A DNA stretch of 64,000 nucleotides from Pseudoalteromonas sp. 3D05. Its GTDB lineage: Bacteria; Pseudomonadota; Gammaproteobacteria; Enterobacterales; Alteromonadaceae. The notes below the pieces were generated by a model. It was not told the DNA's origin. It ran no database searches and saw nothing but the letters and a program-made list of their open reading frames with translations. Of this stretch, positions 1 through 9,705 are shown piece by piece. Both the position numbers and the translations under genes were made by a program. Each line of letters starts with the position of its first letter. Position 1 is the first letter of the stretch. The DNA is taken from the NCBI RefSeq assembly GCF_002723455.1, contig NZ_PDUS01000002.1, forward strand, positions 149,095 to 213,094, written 5' to 3'.

Positions 1-147
1 TTCAGCCTCAAGCGCAGCTTGTGAGCTCATAAACGCCATAACACCAAACAAAAGCGGGAAAATAAGCACCGGGAGTGCCACGATAAATATAAGTGTTTTT
101 TTATCGCGTAAAAGCTCTCTAAGTTCCTTTTTAAATACTTCAAACAT
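1..147 (-). CDS. ABC transporter permease, NatB-like (partial, N-terminus only)
   Basis: Only the first 49 codons are in the window; the gene runs off the left edge. The protein begins MFEVFKKELRELLRDKKT and then enters a hydrophobic segment rich in Ile, Leu, Pro and Phe, the usual start of an ABC-2 type permease of the NatB (sodium efflux) kind: a short basic cytoplasmic stretch followed by the first membrane helix. Its ATG lies inside the end of the upstream ATPase gene (8-base overlap), so the two are translationally coupled and should form one exporter. Substrate cannot be told from this fragment; NatB is the family analogy, not proof of Na+ export. Confidence 0.75.
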   Translation of the reverse strand, partial: MFEVFKKELRELLRDKKTLIFIVALPVLIFPLLFGVMAFMSSQAALEAE

Positions 148-928
148 CTGCTTTCTCCATTAAAATATTCATAAATGCTTGATTAAGTTCATCGCTATTA
201 CCTGCCTGCTTGAATTCTTCTAAGCTACCATCAAAGCAACTTACACCTTCATTAATTACAGCGACACGATCACAAAGCAGTGCAACTTCATCTAAGTGGT
301 GAGTAGAGAAAATAACTGGCGTGCCTTGCTCTTTAAGTCCCTTTATAAATTTGATAACCGTTTGGGTTGTCATAATATCAAGACCAGTTGTTGGCTCATC
401 AAGCACCACAACCTCGGGGTGATGAACAACAGCCCGAGCAATATTTGCTTTTTGTTTCATGCCTGTTGATAGGTTTTCAGCGCGCTTATCAATAAAACTG
501 TGCATATCCAGTAAATCAAACAGTTCCTCACAGCGCTCTTTAATATCAGCTTTATTCATGCCATGTAATTTAGCAAAATATTCAATATTTTCTTTAACGG
601 TTAAACGGCCATAAAGACCTGTACTACCAGACAAAAAACCTATTGATTTACGCCCTAGTAAAGGTTTTTTCACTATATCTGCATCCGCAATATGAATACT
701 TCCTTCATCTGGCTTTAGTGCAGTTGAAATCATTCGTAAAGTGGTCGTTTTACCTGCCCCATTGGGACCTAAAAGACCGAGCACTTCACCTTTTGAACAG
801 CTAAAACTAACGTCACGTACAGAATGAAAAAAGTCTTTATCTTCACGCGGGTCGACTTTATCCACTTTATTTTTTTTGTGATCCTTAGTTAGCTTAAATT
901 TTTTCTTAAGCCCTATGACTTCAATCAT
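140..928 (-). CDS. ABC transporter ATP-binding protein, NatA-like
   Basis: A 262-residue ATPase subunit of an ABC-2 exporter. It has Walker A GPNGAGKT (about 54-61), the signature LSTGMKQ (about 153), Walker B VVVLDEP (about 173-179), a D-loop and the switch histidine in STHH (about 210). A charged Lys/Asp-rich insert (residues 9-32) precedes the core and is longer than in typical NatA proteins. It overlaps the downstream permease start and shares the TAATG junction at 926-930 with the upstream DUF3025 gene, so three genes form one unit. The family includes Na+ and drug exporters; the substrate here is unknown. Confidence 0.85.
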   Translation of the reverse strand: MIEVIGLKKKFKLTKDHKKNKVDKVDPREDKDFFHSVRDVSFSCSKGEVLGLLGPNGAGKTTTLRMISTALKPDEGSIHIADADIVKKPLLGRKSIGFLSGSTGLYGRLTVKENIEYFAKLHGMNKADIKERCEELFDLLDMHSFIDKRAENLSTGMKQKANIARAVVHHPEVVVLDEPTTGLDIMTTQTVIKFIKGLKEQGTPVIFSTHHLDEVALLCDRVAVINEGVSCFDGSLEEFKQAGNSDELNQAFMNILMEKADV

Positions 929-1737
929 TAGCGTATCCTTCGTTTAGGTCTAAAGTAGTCAGTGTTACTGTAGAATTCACTGTTTTTATTATCCTCGTGC
1001 CAACCTGGCACACCCAGTAATGGTAGAGGTGATAACAGGCTGTTATCTTGGAGACAATCGTTATTTTCAATCATCTCACAAAGCACAGTATCTAGGTACG
1101 CATATTGTGCAACTAAATCTTTACAAAATGTGTCACTTGGCACTTTTACGAATAAGGCTTTTCCTGTTAGTCCTATATACGGTTTAGTTAGCATTTCATA
1201 ATTTGCGTGACCAAACATAAAGGGCGAAATACTTTTACCCCACTCACCTCGTAAATCCACAAATGCTTCATGCCACTGATGATTACGCAAACGTGTAGGC
1301 CACATATCATCTGTAACTGCCAGAATAACGCCACATTCATCAAAAAGCGTTAAAGCGTTACGGTGCTTACTTCTTTGTTTTGTACCATGCAAGTTTATCT
1401 CTTGCACATGACGTTTATTTAACAATGATTTCGTTTTAGGGAATAAACACCAGATAAAACCACCGAATAAGTCATGCCAATTTTTTTGTCGTGTGGGGAC
1501 TAAACCGGTGTCAAAAATTATTTGCTCGTAATACCGCTCTTCTGCACTAAAGTAATCATCTTCTTTAAAAACGATCGGTCTATTATTGGCATTTGTTGCA
1601 TTCAAAAAACCATCAAACCAACTACAACTAGGCCAATCTGATTGTTCATTTAATTTAAACAACTTATTGAGATGATCAAATGCACCTGAGCTTACTAATT
1701 CACAATGCCATTGCTCATAAGGGGTAAACCGCTTCAT
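928..1737 (-). CDS. DUF3025 family protein
   Basis: A 269-residue soluble protein without signal peptide or membrane segment. The block NWHDLFGGFIWCLFPKTK (about 86-103), then a conserved Asn-Arg-His and ALTLFDECG (about 128-136), is what I recognise as DUF3025, a proteobacterial family of unknown function. Its stop codon overlaps the start of the ABC ATPase gene (TAATG), so it leads a three-gene operon. There is no sign of decay. Function is not known; the coupling to the exporter is the only clue. Confidence 0.75.
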   Translation of the reverse strand: MKRFTPYEQWHCELVSSGAFDHLNKLFKLNEQSDWPSCSWFDGFLNATNANNRPIVFKEDDYFSAEERYYEQIIFDTGLVPTRQKNWHDLFGGFIWCLFPKTKSLLNKRHVQEINLHGTKQRSKHRNALTLFDECGVILAVTDDMWPTRLRNHQWHEAFVDLRGEWGKSISPFMFGHANYEMLTKPYIGLTGKALFVKVPSDTFCKDLVAQYAYLDTVLCEMIENNDCLQDNSLLSPLPLLGVPGWHEDNKNSEFYSNTDYFRPKRRIR

Positions 1738-1844
1738 GAGTACCTTTTGCTTTACAACTATGTTTATTCAGTTTACCGCAAAAACTGGTTCTCTTTAATA
1801 GTTCTTCATATACTGGTTGTACTTAAAACAAAAAAAGAGTGACT

Positions 1845-3473
1845 ATGAATCGTTATTTTTCTCTTACATTGCTTGCAAGTGCTGTGCTTGCAGGATGTGC
1901 AACAACAAGTCTCACTTCTGAAGATGTTGAAAAAGGCTACCAATCAATTAATGCTGAGCAATTAGCTGAGCATGTTAAAGTATTGGCATCAGATGAGTTT
2001 GGTGGCAGAGCCCCTTCTTCTAAAGGTGAAGAACTGACGCTTGCTTATTTAACCGACCAATTCAAAAAAGTGGGTTTTGAACCGGGTAACGGCGATAGCT
2101 TTTTACAAGAAGTACCGCTAGTTTCACTTGAAGCTGACTCTGACATGGTTTTAACCATTGGTGGGAAAGACTACCAGTATAAGAAAGACATGGTAATGGG
2201 CAGTAGCCGTATCAGCGAAAGCGAAGGAATCAAAGATTCTGAACTTGTGTTCGTAGGTTATGGTGTAAATGCACCAGAATACAACTGGAATGACTATGAA
2301 GGCCTTGATGTAAAAGGTAAAACAGTTGTAATGCTGGTTAATGATCCTGGTTTTGCTACTAAAGACCCTGCTTTGTTCACCGGTGATGCAATGACCTATT
2401 ATGGTCGTTGGACATACAAATATGAAGAAGCGAGCCGTCAAGGTGCTGCTGGTGCAATTATAATCCATGAAACTGCGCCAGCCTCTTACCCTTGGTCTGT
2501 TGTTGAAAATTCTTGGAGTGGTGAACAGTTTGGGTTCCAAAAAGAAAATAACAACATGGACCGTGTTGCTGTTGAAGGTTGGGTCACGACTGACGTAGCA
2601 AAAGAGCTGTTTACAAAGGCCGGCCTTGATTTTGATAGTGCTAAAGCGAATGCAGCTAAAGGGGCTTATCACGTAGACATGGGTGATTTAACAGCTTCTG
2701 TTGCGGTTAAAAACACCATTAAAACTTCGATTTCATATAATTTTATCGCTACTTTACCAGGCAGCGAAAAACCGGATGAGCATATTATCTATTCTGCTCA
2801 CTGGGATCACCTTGGCACAGATAAAAACCGTAAAGGCGATCAAATTTATAACGGCGCTCACGATAATGCAACCGGAACAGGTGGCATGATTGAAGTAGCT
2901 GAAGCATTTTCAATGTTACCGCAAAATCCTAGCCGTTCAATTACCTTTTTAGCCGTTACGGCTGAGGAACAAGGTCTTTTAGGCTCAAAGTATTACGCAG
3001 CTAACCCTGTAATACCAGCTACAAAAACAGTGGCTAATATCAATATGGATAGCTTAAATTTATTAGGAAAAGTAAAAGATATCAGTGTTGTTGGTATCGG
3101 AAAATCTGAAATGGATGTGCTTTTAGAGAACGCAGCTAAAAAACAAGGCCGTGTTGTATCGGGCGATCCTAAACCATCATCTGGTGGATATTACCGTTCT
3201 GATCACTTTGCTTTTGCAAACATGGGTGTACCTGCCATGTATGCTGGTGGAGGAAGCGAAGCGTTTGATGAAGAAACAGCAAATTATCGTAAACGTATGA
3301 GCTTGGTTTTACGTGGTTGTTACCATCAACCTTGTGATAGGTACCGCGATGAGTGGGATTTATCGGGTGCAGTTCAAGACTTACAATTGTTCTATCAAGT
3401 AGGCTTTGATATCTCTGAACAGCCTCAATGGCCTAAATGGAATGAAACGTCTGAGTTCCAAAGAACTAAATGA
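1845..3473 (+). CDS. M28 family metallopeptidase, lipoprotein
   Basis: A zinc aminopeptidase of the M28 family, predicted to be lipid-anchored. The signal peptide ends in the lipobox LAGC. A PA-type insert (about 150-270) precedes the catalytic half. Di-zinc ligands are visible as H in YSAHWDH (about 318), D in AHDNATG (about 338), the Glu pair in TAEEQG (about 372), D in NMDSLN (about 400) and H in SDHFAF (about 452). I chose ATG 1845, with AAAGAG just upstream, over an in-frame GTG at 1839. It probably trims peptides in the periplasm or at the outer membrane. It is the first of several secreted peptidases in the window. Confidence 0.88.
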   Translation: MNRYFSLTLLASAVLAGCATTSLTSEDVEKGYQSINAEQLAEHVKVLASDEFGGRAPSSKGEELTLAYLTDQFKKVGFEPGNGDSFLQEVPLVSLEADSDMVLTIGGKDYQYKKDMVMGSSRISESEGIKDSELVFVGYGVNAPEYNWNDYEGLDVKGKTVVMLVNDPGFATKDPALFTGDAMTYYGRWTYKYEEASRQGAAGAIIIHETAPASYPWSVVENSWSGEQFGFQKENNNMDRVAVEGWVTTDVAKELFTKAGLDFDSAKANAAKGAYHVDMGDLTASVAVKNTIKTSISYNFIATLPGSEKPDEHIIYSAHWDHLGTDKNRKGDQIYNGAHDNATGTGGMIEVAEAFSMLPQNPSRSITFLAVTAEEQGLLGSKYYAANPVIPATKTVANINMDSLNLLGKVKDISVVGIGKSEMDVLLENAAKKQGRVVSGDPKPSSGGYYRSDHFAFANMGVPAMYAGGGSEAFDEETANYRKRMSLVLRGCYHQPCDRYRDEWDLSGAVQDLQLFYQVGFDISEQPQWPKWNETSEFQRTK

Positions 3474-3500
3474 TATTGATTTTTATTTAGATTAATTATA

Positions 3501-3533
3501 AAGTGCAACCTACAGAATTTTTAGGTTGCACTT
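3501..3533 (+). promoter_or_regulatory. Perfect 12-bp inverted repeat abutting the manganese-exporter start codon
   Basis: AAGTGCAACCTA (3501-3512) and its exact reverse complement (3522-3533) flank a 9-base loop, and the ATG of the next gene follows immediately at 3534. The only Shine-Dalgarno-like AGGT lies in the 3' arm, so a folded transcript would hide it. A possible -10 TATAAA (3497-3502) with TTGATT (3476-3481) upstream overlaps the 5' arm, so the repeat could instead be a repressor operator at the transcription start. There is no T-run, so it is not an obvious terminator. Which model holds cannot be decided from sequence. Confidence 0.6.
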
Positions 3534-4706
3534 ATGATTACTTACACATTACCAAAGATTTTTACTTCTCTTAATAGACAGCCTATCTTTTCAAACAAAC
3601 GTTTTTTACTGCCGATCATTTTATTGATTTGTTTGCTTTACCCTCCTCTGCGCCAGATATCAATGGCGGCAATGAGCGATGCTTTTTTCCAAGTAAGTGT
3701 ATTTGTTGCGGCAACTTTGTTTATTTATTATTTTGCAATCGAAAAACTACCACAACTGGAACTTGCTTACTTAAACGCAAAATCACCCGTGTTAGAGCTT
3801 AGCTTTGCAGCTTTCCTAGGCGCATTACCTGGGTGTGGAGGTGCAATTATAGTGGTGACACAGTTTACTAAAGGACAAGCCAGTTTTGGCTCCGTAGTCG
3901 CAGTTTTGACTGCTACTATGGGAGATGCGGCATTTTTATTAATAGCCACACACCCATTGGATGGACTCAAAATGATGTGTATCGGCTTGATTGTTGGTGT
4001 AATAAGTGGCTATTTAGTCAACATTATACACAACCGTGATTTTTTAGTGCCGCCAGTAAAAAAGACTCAGCAGACGTGTAATTTACAGTACAACAAGGCA
4101 ATTGTATTTAGTAAGTCTATCTGGAAAGTTACTTTGCTGCCCAGCATTATTATTGCGCTGCTTATGGCGTTCAATATCGATTTGAATCAATTTGGTATAA
4201 CAGCTAACGACGCAATAACCGCTTTTGGAGCTGGCATGGCTTTATTTGCAGTAGTCACTTGGGCTTTGTCATCCAAAGGAAAAAGTTATCAACAAATAAC
4301 CAGCGAAGAAGACTCTCCAAAGCCTCCTTCTAAGCTCTACAAAGTATTGCAAGATACTCACTTTGTCACAGCGTGGGTTGTTGCCTCATTTATGCTATTT
4401 GAAATACTGTTAGCGTTTACAGGGATTGAATTAAAAGTATGGTTTTCACACTTTGCCTATTTAGCCCCTTTGATTGCAGTATTCATTGGTTTTTTACCTG
4501 GTTGTGGACCGCAAATAATCGTAACGACGTTGTATATACAAGGTATTATTCCCTTTAGTGCACTTGCAGCTAATGCCATATCAAATGATGGGGATGCGCT
4601 TTTTCCGGCGATCGCAATGGCCCCCAAGGCTGCATTAATAGCGACACTATACTCGGCAATACCCGCATTACTTGTCGGGTATGGGCTGTATTTTTATGGA
4701 ACATAA
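3534..4706 (+). CDS. Putative manganese (heavy-metal) exporter, 10-TM ArsP_2-like family
   Basis: A 390-residue polytopic inner-membrane protein with about ten hydrophobic segments in two related halves. Each half carries LPGCG (about residues 97 and 321) followed by an Ile/Val helix, and then a Gly-Asp-Ala motif (MGDAAF about 128, NDGDALF about 351). This internal duplication with Cys and Asp in the membrane core is what I know of the putative 10-TM heavy-metal exporter family annotated as manganese transporters in marine gammaproteobacteria. A charged cytoplasmic linker (about 250-270) joins the halves. It is transcribed alone, behind the unusual hairpin at its start codon. The substrate is inferred from family naming only. 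Confidence 0.7.
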   Translation: MITYTLPKIFTSLNRQPIFSNKRFLLPIILLICLLYPPLRQISMAAMSDAFFQVSVFVAATLFIYYFAIEKLPQLELAYLNAKSPVLELSFAAFLGALPGCGGAIIVVTQFTKGQASFGSVVAVLTATMGDAAFLLIATHPLDGLKMMCIGLIVGVISGYLVNIIHNRDFLVPPVKKTQQTCNLQYNKAIVFSKSIWKVTLLPSIIIALLMAFNIDLNQFGITANDAITAFGAGMALFAVVTWALSSKGKSYQQITSEEDSPKPPSKLYKVLQDTHFVTAWVVASFMLFEILLAFTGIELKVWFSHFAYLAPLIAVFIGFLPGCGPQIIVTTLYIQGIIPFSALAANAISNDGDALFPAIAMAPKAALIATLYSAIPALLVGYGLYFYGT

Positions 4707-4742
4707 CGCCAAAAAACATAAAGGGCGCCCAGTCTCGGTGTA

Positions 4743-5987
4743 TTAATTGCCCAAGACTTTTGCCGGATCAACTCTAGTGGCTTGCCATGCAGGATAAATA
4801 GTGGCTAAAACAGCCAACGTGAAGGTCACTATAATTGTAACTATAATATCTTGCCACACTAACTTACTCGGTAAAAACTCTATAAAATACACACCTTGTA
4901 ATGGATTAGCCCCAGCTAGTTGGCTTAGCCAATTAAATAAGCTGCTAATATTCAGTGCCACCAGTATGCCAATAACACTGCCTAAAACAACCCCAACAAA
5001 GGCTTGCGTAAGCCCCTGCATCACAAAGGTAGCTAGAATAGTGCTGTCTTTAGCGCCCATGGTTTTAAGTATCGCTATGTTAGATTGCTTTTCGCGTACT
5101 TCCATGACTAAAGAAGACACTATATTGAAGCTGGCCACTGCAATAATAAGAAATACAACAATGTAGACAATGGTACGCACCATTTGAATATCTTGATACA
5201 AGCTTCCTTGCGTTCTAAACCAGCTAGAAATATACACATAATCCGGAATGGTTTGCCCTACTCGCAAGGCTATTTGGTGGGCATAAAATACATCATTGAC
5301 TTGCAGTCTCAATCCAGTGACCTGTTGTTCATCGTAACCTAGTAAAGACTGCGCTTTTTTAAGGTGAATAAATGCTGCCGAGCTGTCAATTGGACCACCC
5401 ATTTTAACAATACCAACCAGCGTTAAAGTTACACGTTTAGGGGCTAAAATATCATTACTTGTTTGATTTACTTGTGGGATCAACAAAGTGACAGAATCAC
5501 CACGCTGTAACGCCAGTTGCTCGACAATTTGCGAACCTAGTATGACCTCTTCGGTGTTTATTTGGTCAATTAGTTTACCTTGAATGAACTGGTTTATTGA
5601 TGAAACGTTTTTTTCAAGCTCAGGACTTACTCCCCGTACCTCGACCGCTTTCAAATCACTTTTGTACTGCGCCATTCCATTCACACTAATGAAAGGAGCG
5701 GCGCCGGTAACACTGGCTTGTTTTTGTAAGTTTTCAACTTTACTTGTCCACTGCTCGATAGGTCGACTCGGCGCAACATATTCAACTTGCGGCACTACAC
5801 TCAATAAGCGGTGCACTAACTGTTGCTCAAAGCCATTTATGACAGACAGCGCAACGATTAACACTGCCACACCTAATAAAATACCAATGGTAGAAGCTTT
5901 AGCAATAAATGTGACAAACCCATTTTGTCGTTCGCCAGCACCTGCTTGCGTTCGAAATCGTTTACTCAAATAAGCACTAAGCAACAT
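4743..5987 (-). CDS. lolE: Lipoprotein-releasing ABC permease LolE
   Basis: A 414-residue permease of the LolC/E family that, with LolC and LolD, extracts lipoproteins from the inner membrane for LolA. One N-terminal membrane helix follows the basic stretch, then a large periplasmic domain (about 50-270), then three C-terminal helices with the FtsX-like arrangement. The end VDPAKVLGN is typical of the family. The start overlaps the end of lolD by 11 bases. It is called LolE by position as third gene (lolC-lolD-lolE as in E. coli); C and E are paralogues that are hard to separate by sequence alone. Confidence 0.88.
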   Translation of the reverse strand: MLLSAYLSKRFRTQAGAGERQNGFVTFIAKASTIGILLGVAVLIVALSVINGFEQQLVHRLLSVVPQVEYVAPSRPIEQWTSKVENLQKQASVTGAAPFISVNGMAQYKSDLKAVEVRGVSPELEKNVSSINQFIQGKLIDQINTEEVILGSQIVEQLALQRGDSVTLLIPQVNQTSNDILAPKRVTLTLVGIVKMGGPIDSSAAFIHLKKAQSLLGYDEQQVTGLRLQVNDVFYAHQIALRVGQTIPDYVYISSWFRTQGSLYQDIQMVRTIVYIVVFLIIAVASFNIVSSLVMEVREKQSNIAILKTMGAKDSTILATFVMQGLTQAFVGVVLGSVIGILVALNISSLFNWLSQLAGANPLQGVYFIEFLPSKLVWQDIIVTIIVTFTLAVLATIYPAWQATRVDPAKVLGN

Positions 5988-6675
5988 GGCTGCTCTCTTT
6001 TATTGCAATTTTACCTTCGTCTAAATAGGCAATCTTGCCAAGTTTGTCAGCTAGTTCTAAATCGTGTGTGACTACAACAAAGCTTGTATTGAGCGTGCTA
6101 TTAAGCTCTTTAATTAAATCGTAAATCTTAATCGCATTTTGTTTATCAAGGTTCCCCGTAGGCTCATCGGCTAATACCAGTGCAGGGTTGGTTACAAGAG
6201 CACGCGCAATTGCTACGCGTTGTCTTTCTCCGCCTGAAAGCGCGGAAGGTTTGTGTAAACTACGATGAGATAAGCCAACTTTTTCTAACATGGCGAGTGC
6301 TTGAGTATTGGCTTTTTTAGCACTATGGCCTTTGATTAACAGCGGCATTGCAACATTTTCTACCGCATTAAATTCCATTAACAGATGATGAAATTGATAA
6401 ATGAAACCTAAATTTTCGTTTCTAAACTTAGCCTGCTCCTTTCGTGAAAGATCAGCAACGCGTTGTCCTTTAATTTTTGCAATACCATCAGTTTGGCTAT
6501 CCAAAGTACCAAGGATATGCAGTAAGGTACTTTTCCCGGAGCCTGAGCTACCTACTATTGCAAGCATTTCACCTTGAGTAAGCCTTAGGTTAACGCCTTT
6601 TAACACTTCAACTTGGTTCTCACCATCTTGATAAGATTTACTTAATTTTTCACACTCAATAACAAAATCATTCAT
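5977..6675 (-). CDS. lolD: Lipoprotein-releasing system ATPase LolD
   Basis: The 232-residue ATPase of the LolCDE complex. Walker [10 protein letters not shown] (about 42-50), Q-loop in [10 protein letters not shown], signature LSGGERQR (about 147-154), Walker [14 protein letters not shown] and switch His in VVTHD are all intact. The FIYQFHHLL stretch is characteristic of LolD within the MacB-type ATPase group. It overlaps lolC by 8 bases and lolE by 11 bases, so expression of the three subunits is translationally coupled. Confidence 0.93.
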   Translation of the reverse strand: MNDFVIECEKLSKSYQDGENQVEVLKGVNLRLTQGEMLAIVGSSGSGKSTLLHILGTLDSQTDGIAKIKGQRVADLSRKEQAKFRNENLGFIYQFHHLLMEFNAVENVAMPLLIKGHSAKKANTQALAMLEKVGLSHRSLHKPSALSGGERQRVAIARALVTNPALVLADEPTGNLDKQNAIKIYDLIKELNSTLNTSFVVVTHDLELADKLGKIAYLDEGKIAIKESSHVA

Positions 6676-7882
6676 AACGCAGTACCTCTGCAGGGCTAAC
6701 TTTGGCGGCCTTTATTGCCGGGTATAAGGTCGCTAAAAAACTCATAACAATACTTCCCAGTGCAATCAATATTAAACTTGAAACATCAAATATCACGGGT
6801 AATCGAATACCTGTAAGTACATTTAATCCAATAGCAGATAATACCTCGTTTATATTTGCACTGAGTAATATCCCCAGTACGGCTCCTATGCTGGTCCCTA
6901 TCAGCCCGTTGTATAATCCTTGAATCATAAATACATGTTGAACTTGGTTCGGTGTTAAACCTAAGGTCTGTAAAATCGCAACTTCACTTTGCTTTTCACT
7001 CACCATCATAGTTAAGGCAGAGACGATATTAAACACAGCCACCAACACAATAAGCGCCAACAACATCGACATAATTCGCTTTTCCATTGCAACGGCAGCA
7101 AATAGTGTGCCTTGAGATTGACGCCAATCGGTTATTTCAAAGTTTTTAAATAAGTGTGTACTTTCAGTAAAATCATCAATTAAAAAAGGGTCTTTCAATG
7201 AAATACTTAAATTAGGAGCAACTGAATTTGCTTGTTTAAGAACACGCTGTAAAGATTCGCCGCTGGTAAATGCAAGGCCCATATCAATTTCAGACCCTGT
7301 CTCGTATATGGCAGCCACCGTAAATAGTCGTTGGCTTGGTACACGTCCAAGTGGTGTGTATGTGCTAGCATTAGGCATAATCACACGCAACTTGTTACCT
7401 AAAGAAATATTTAATTTTCGAGCTAAATATCGACTAATAGCAATATTGTAGCGAACAGATAAAACTTGTTCCCATTGCCCCTGTACAATTTTGTCGCTGA
7501 TTTTGTAAAGCGAGGCATTATCGTCGTAAAGACCCTGTAATAAAACACCATGTAAATCTTTGTTGGTTTGCAATATTGCTTCACCGTGGCGATATAAACT
7601 GACGTTTTTAACAAATTTAGATGACAAAATGTCAGCCTGTAAGCGTTGCATTTGGTCGTGTGTTTTGTCTTCTGATGACACTTCAACATGAGGTATGAGG
7701 CCCAACATATTTGATTTTAAATTATTTTCAAAACCATTCATAACAGAGCTAACGGTATAAAGCGCCATCAAACCAATCGCAATGCCGGCAATAGAAAAAA
7801 ACGAGATAAATGAGATAAACGCGTTCCCTTTGGAGGAGCGACTATATCTGAGCCCAATAAATAGGCTAACAGGTTGAAACAT
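6668..7882 (-). CDS. lolC: Lipoprotein-releasing ABC permease LolC
   Basis: A 404-residue LolC/E-type permease and first gene of the lol operon. The N-terminus FIGLRYSRSSKGNAF followed by a helix and NGFENNL is the family start. The periplasmic domain spans about 50-260, and the last three helices end in the conserved [10 protein letters not shown]. It should pair with LolE and LolD to hand outer-membrane lipoproteins to LolA. It reads divergently from the SulP gene at 8041, so the 158-base gap should hold both promoters. Confidence 0.88.
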   Translation of the reverse strand: MFQPVSLFIGLRYSRSSKGNAFISFISFFSIAGIAIGLMALYTVSSVMNGFENNLKSNMLGLIPHVEVSSEDKTHDQMQRLQADILSSKFVKNVSLYRHGEAILQTNKDLHGVLLQGLYDDNASLYKISDKIVQGQWEQVLSVRYNIAISRYLARKLNISLGNKLRVIMPNASTYTPLGRVPSQRLFTVAAIYETGSEIDMGLAFTSGESLQRVLKQANSVAPNLSISLKDPFLIDDFTESTHLFKNFEITDWRQSQGTLFAAVAMEKRIMSMLLALIVLVAVFNIVSALTMMVSEKQSEVAILQTLGLTPNQVQHVFMIQGLYNGLIGTSIGAVLGILLSANINEVLSAIGLNVLTGIRLPVIFDVSSLILIALGSIVMSFLATLYPAIKAAKVSPAEVLRYE

Positions 7883-8040
7883 AAGTTATAGAGACACACG
7901 TAATGCTAATAGAGCGGCCATACTAGCAAATTCAATTTTATTTGGGTATGAACAAAAGTGTAAAAAATAATTAAAAATCTGATACTTGATTAAGTCGTTT
8001 TGGGTTAAAATGCGCCAAATATCTAGATGAGGGCCCAATT

Positions 8041-9705
8041 TTGTCTTTACAGCGATTTAAACATGTCAATTTAAAGGGTGATTTATTCGGGGGTGTTACA
8101 ACCGCGATTATATCATTGCCACTTGCACTTGCGTTTGGCGTTGCATCGGGTGCGGGTGCTGAAGCAGGTATGTGGGGCGCTATTTTAGTTGGTTTGTTTG
8201 CCGCATTGTTTGGCGGTTCTACTTCATTAATATCTGAGCCCACAGGGCCTATGACTGTCATCATGACAGCTATTCTCACAACCATGTTAGCAAGCTACCC
8301 TGAACAAGGTTTAGCAATGGGCTTTACCGTCGTCATGATGGCGGGCGCGTTTCAAATAATGCTAGGTACTCTTAAGCTAGGCAAATACATCACGTTAATG
8401 CCCTATAGCGTTATATCAGGCTTTATGTCTGGTATTGGTGTTATTTTGATCATATTACAACTTGCTCCATTACTTGGTCATTCATCACCTGGCGGCGGCG
8501 TAATTGGTACATTATCAGCTTTACCCGAATTAATTACGTCATTACATTTTTCTGAATTATTTTTAGGCATCTGTACATTAGCAATTTTGTTTTACCTGCC
8601 ACAAAAATACCGACAATATGTACCAGCGCAACTCGTTGCCCTTGTTGCTGTAACACTGGTATCAATAATATTCTTTTCCAGCGACGGTATTCGTCGTATT
8701 GGCGAAATCCCAAGCGGTTTACCCAGTTTCATTTTCCCAACCTTTTCTGCAGATTTATTCACTGAAATGGTTATTGATGCATTAGTATTAGGTACTTTAG
8801 GCTGCATAGATACGTTGCTTACTGCTGTTATTGGCGACAGTTTGACGCGAACAGAACATGACTCTGATAAAGAGCTACGAGGCCAAGGCATCGCAAATAT
8901 GATAGCCGGATTGTTTGGCGCATTACCTGGTGCAGGTGCAACAATGGGTACAGTCGTAAACGTACAGGTCGGTGCTCGTTCGCCATTAGCTGGCATTTTG
9001 CGGGCATTTATCTTAATGGCTGTCGTATTTGTAGCAGGTAGCCTAACAGAACCCATTCCCATGGCAGTTTTAGCCGGTATTGCTGTGTACGTTGGTATAA
9101 ATATTCTAGATTGGAGTTTTATACAGCGCGCGCACAAACTCAGTATTTTACAAATGTCGATTATGTATGGCGTGATGATGCTAACTGTCTTCGTCGATTT
9201 AATTGTTGCGGTGGGATTAGGTGTTTTTATATCAAACATCATTGTTATAGAACGATTAAGCCGAGAACAAGCAAAGCATGTTAAAGCAATCAGTGATGCT
9301 GATGACGATGACGTGCCGCTAACAGATGATGAAAGAGCCCTGTTAGATCAAGCACAGGGCAAGTTATTATTCTTTTATTTATCTGGCCCGATGATTTTCA
9401 GTGTCTCTAAAGCGATAGCGCGACAACATCGCCATATTGGTGAATACCAATCAATGCTGCTTGATTTATCTGGGGTGCAAATGCTCGACGTGACAGTATC
9501 TTTAGCGATTGAAAATGCAATTACAGATGCACTAGAAGCTAATTGTGACGTGTTTATCTATTCACCAAATAGTGAAACAAGCGATCAATTAAAGCGCCTT
9601 AGAATAAAAGATAAGTTGCCTACTGATTCTTTCTGCGAGAGCAGAGTTGAAGCACTTAATAAAGCACTTAAAAGAATGGATGAAAATACCGCTGAAACAA
9701 TTTAA
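8041..9705 (+). CDS. SulP family anion transporter with STAS domain, BicA-like
   Basis: A 554-residue SulP transporter: a hydrophobic core of many helices (about 15-410) followed by a cytoplasmic STAS domain (about 435-545). GDLFGG near the N-terminus, PLALAFGVASGAGAEAG and LISEPTGPMT closely recall cyanobacterial BicA, a Na+-dependent bicarbonate importer, so bicarbonate is more likely than sulfate, though this is family inference. The start is TTG at 8041, supported by GAGGG 7 bases upstream; the nearby ATGs are out of frame. Its stop overlaps the end of the convergent LysR gene by 4 bases. It is distinct from the second SulP protein at 15854. Confidence 0.85.
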   Translation: MSLQRFKHVNLKGDLFGGVTTAIISLPLALAFGVASGAGAEAGMWGAILVGLFAALFGGSTSLISEPTGPMTVIMTAILTTMLASYPEQGLAMGFTVVMMAGAFQIMLGTLKLGKYITLMPYSVISGFMSGIGVILIILQLAPLLGHSSPGGGVIGTLSALPELITSLHFSELFLGICTLAILFYLPQKYRQYVPAQLVALVAVTLVSIIFFSSDGIRRIGEIPSGLPSFIFPTFSADLFTEMVIDALVLGTLGCIDTLLTAVIGDSLTRTEHDSDKELRGQGIANMIAGLFGALPGAGATMGTVVNVQVGARSPLAGILRAFILMAVVFVAGSLTEPIPMAVLAGIAVYVGINILDWSFIQRAHKLSILQMSIMYGVMMLTVFVDLIVAVGLGVFISNIIVIERLSREQAKHVKAISDADDDDVPLTDDERALLDQAQGKLLFFYLSGPMIFSVSKAIARQHRHIGEYQSMLLDLSGVQMLDVTVSLAIENAITDALEANCDVFIYSPNSETSDQLKRLRIKDKLPTDSFCESRVEALNKALKRMDENTAETI

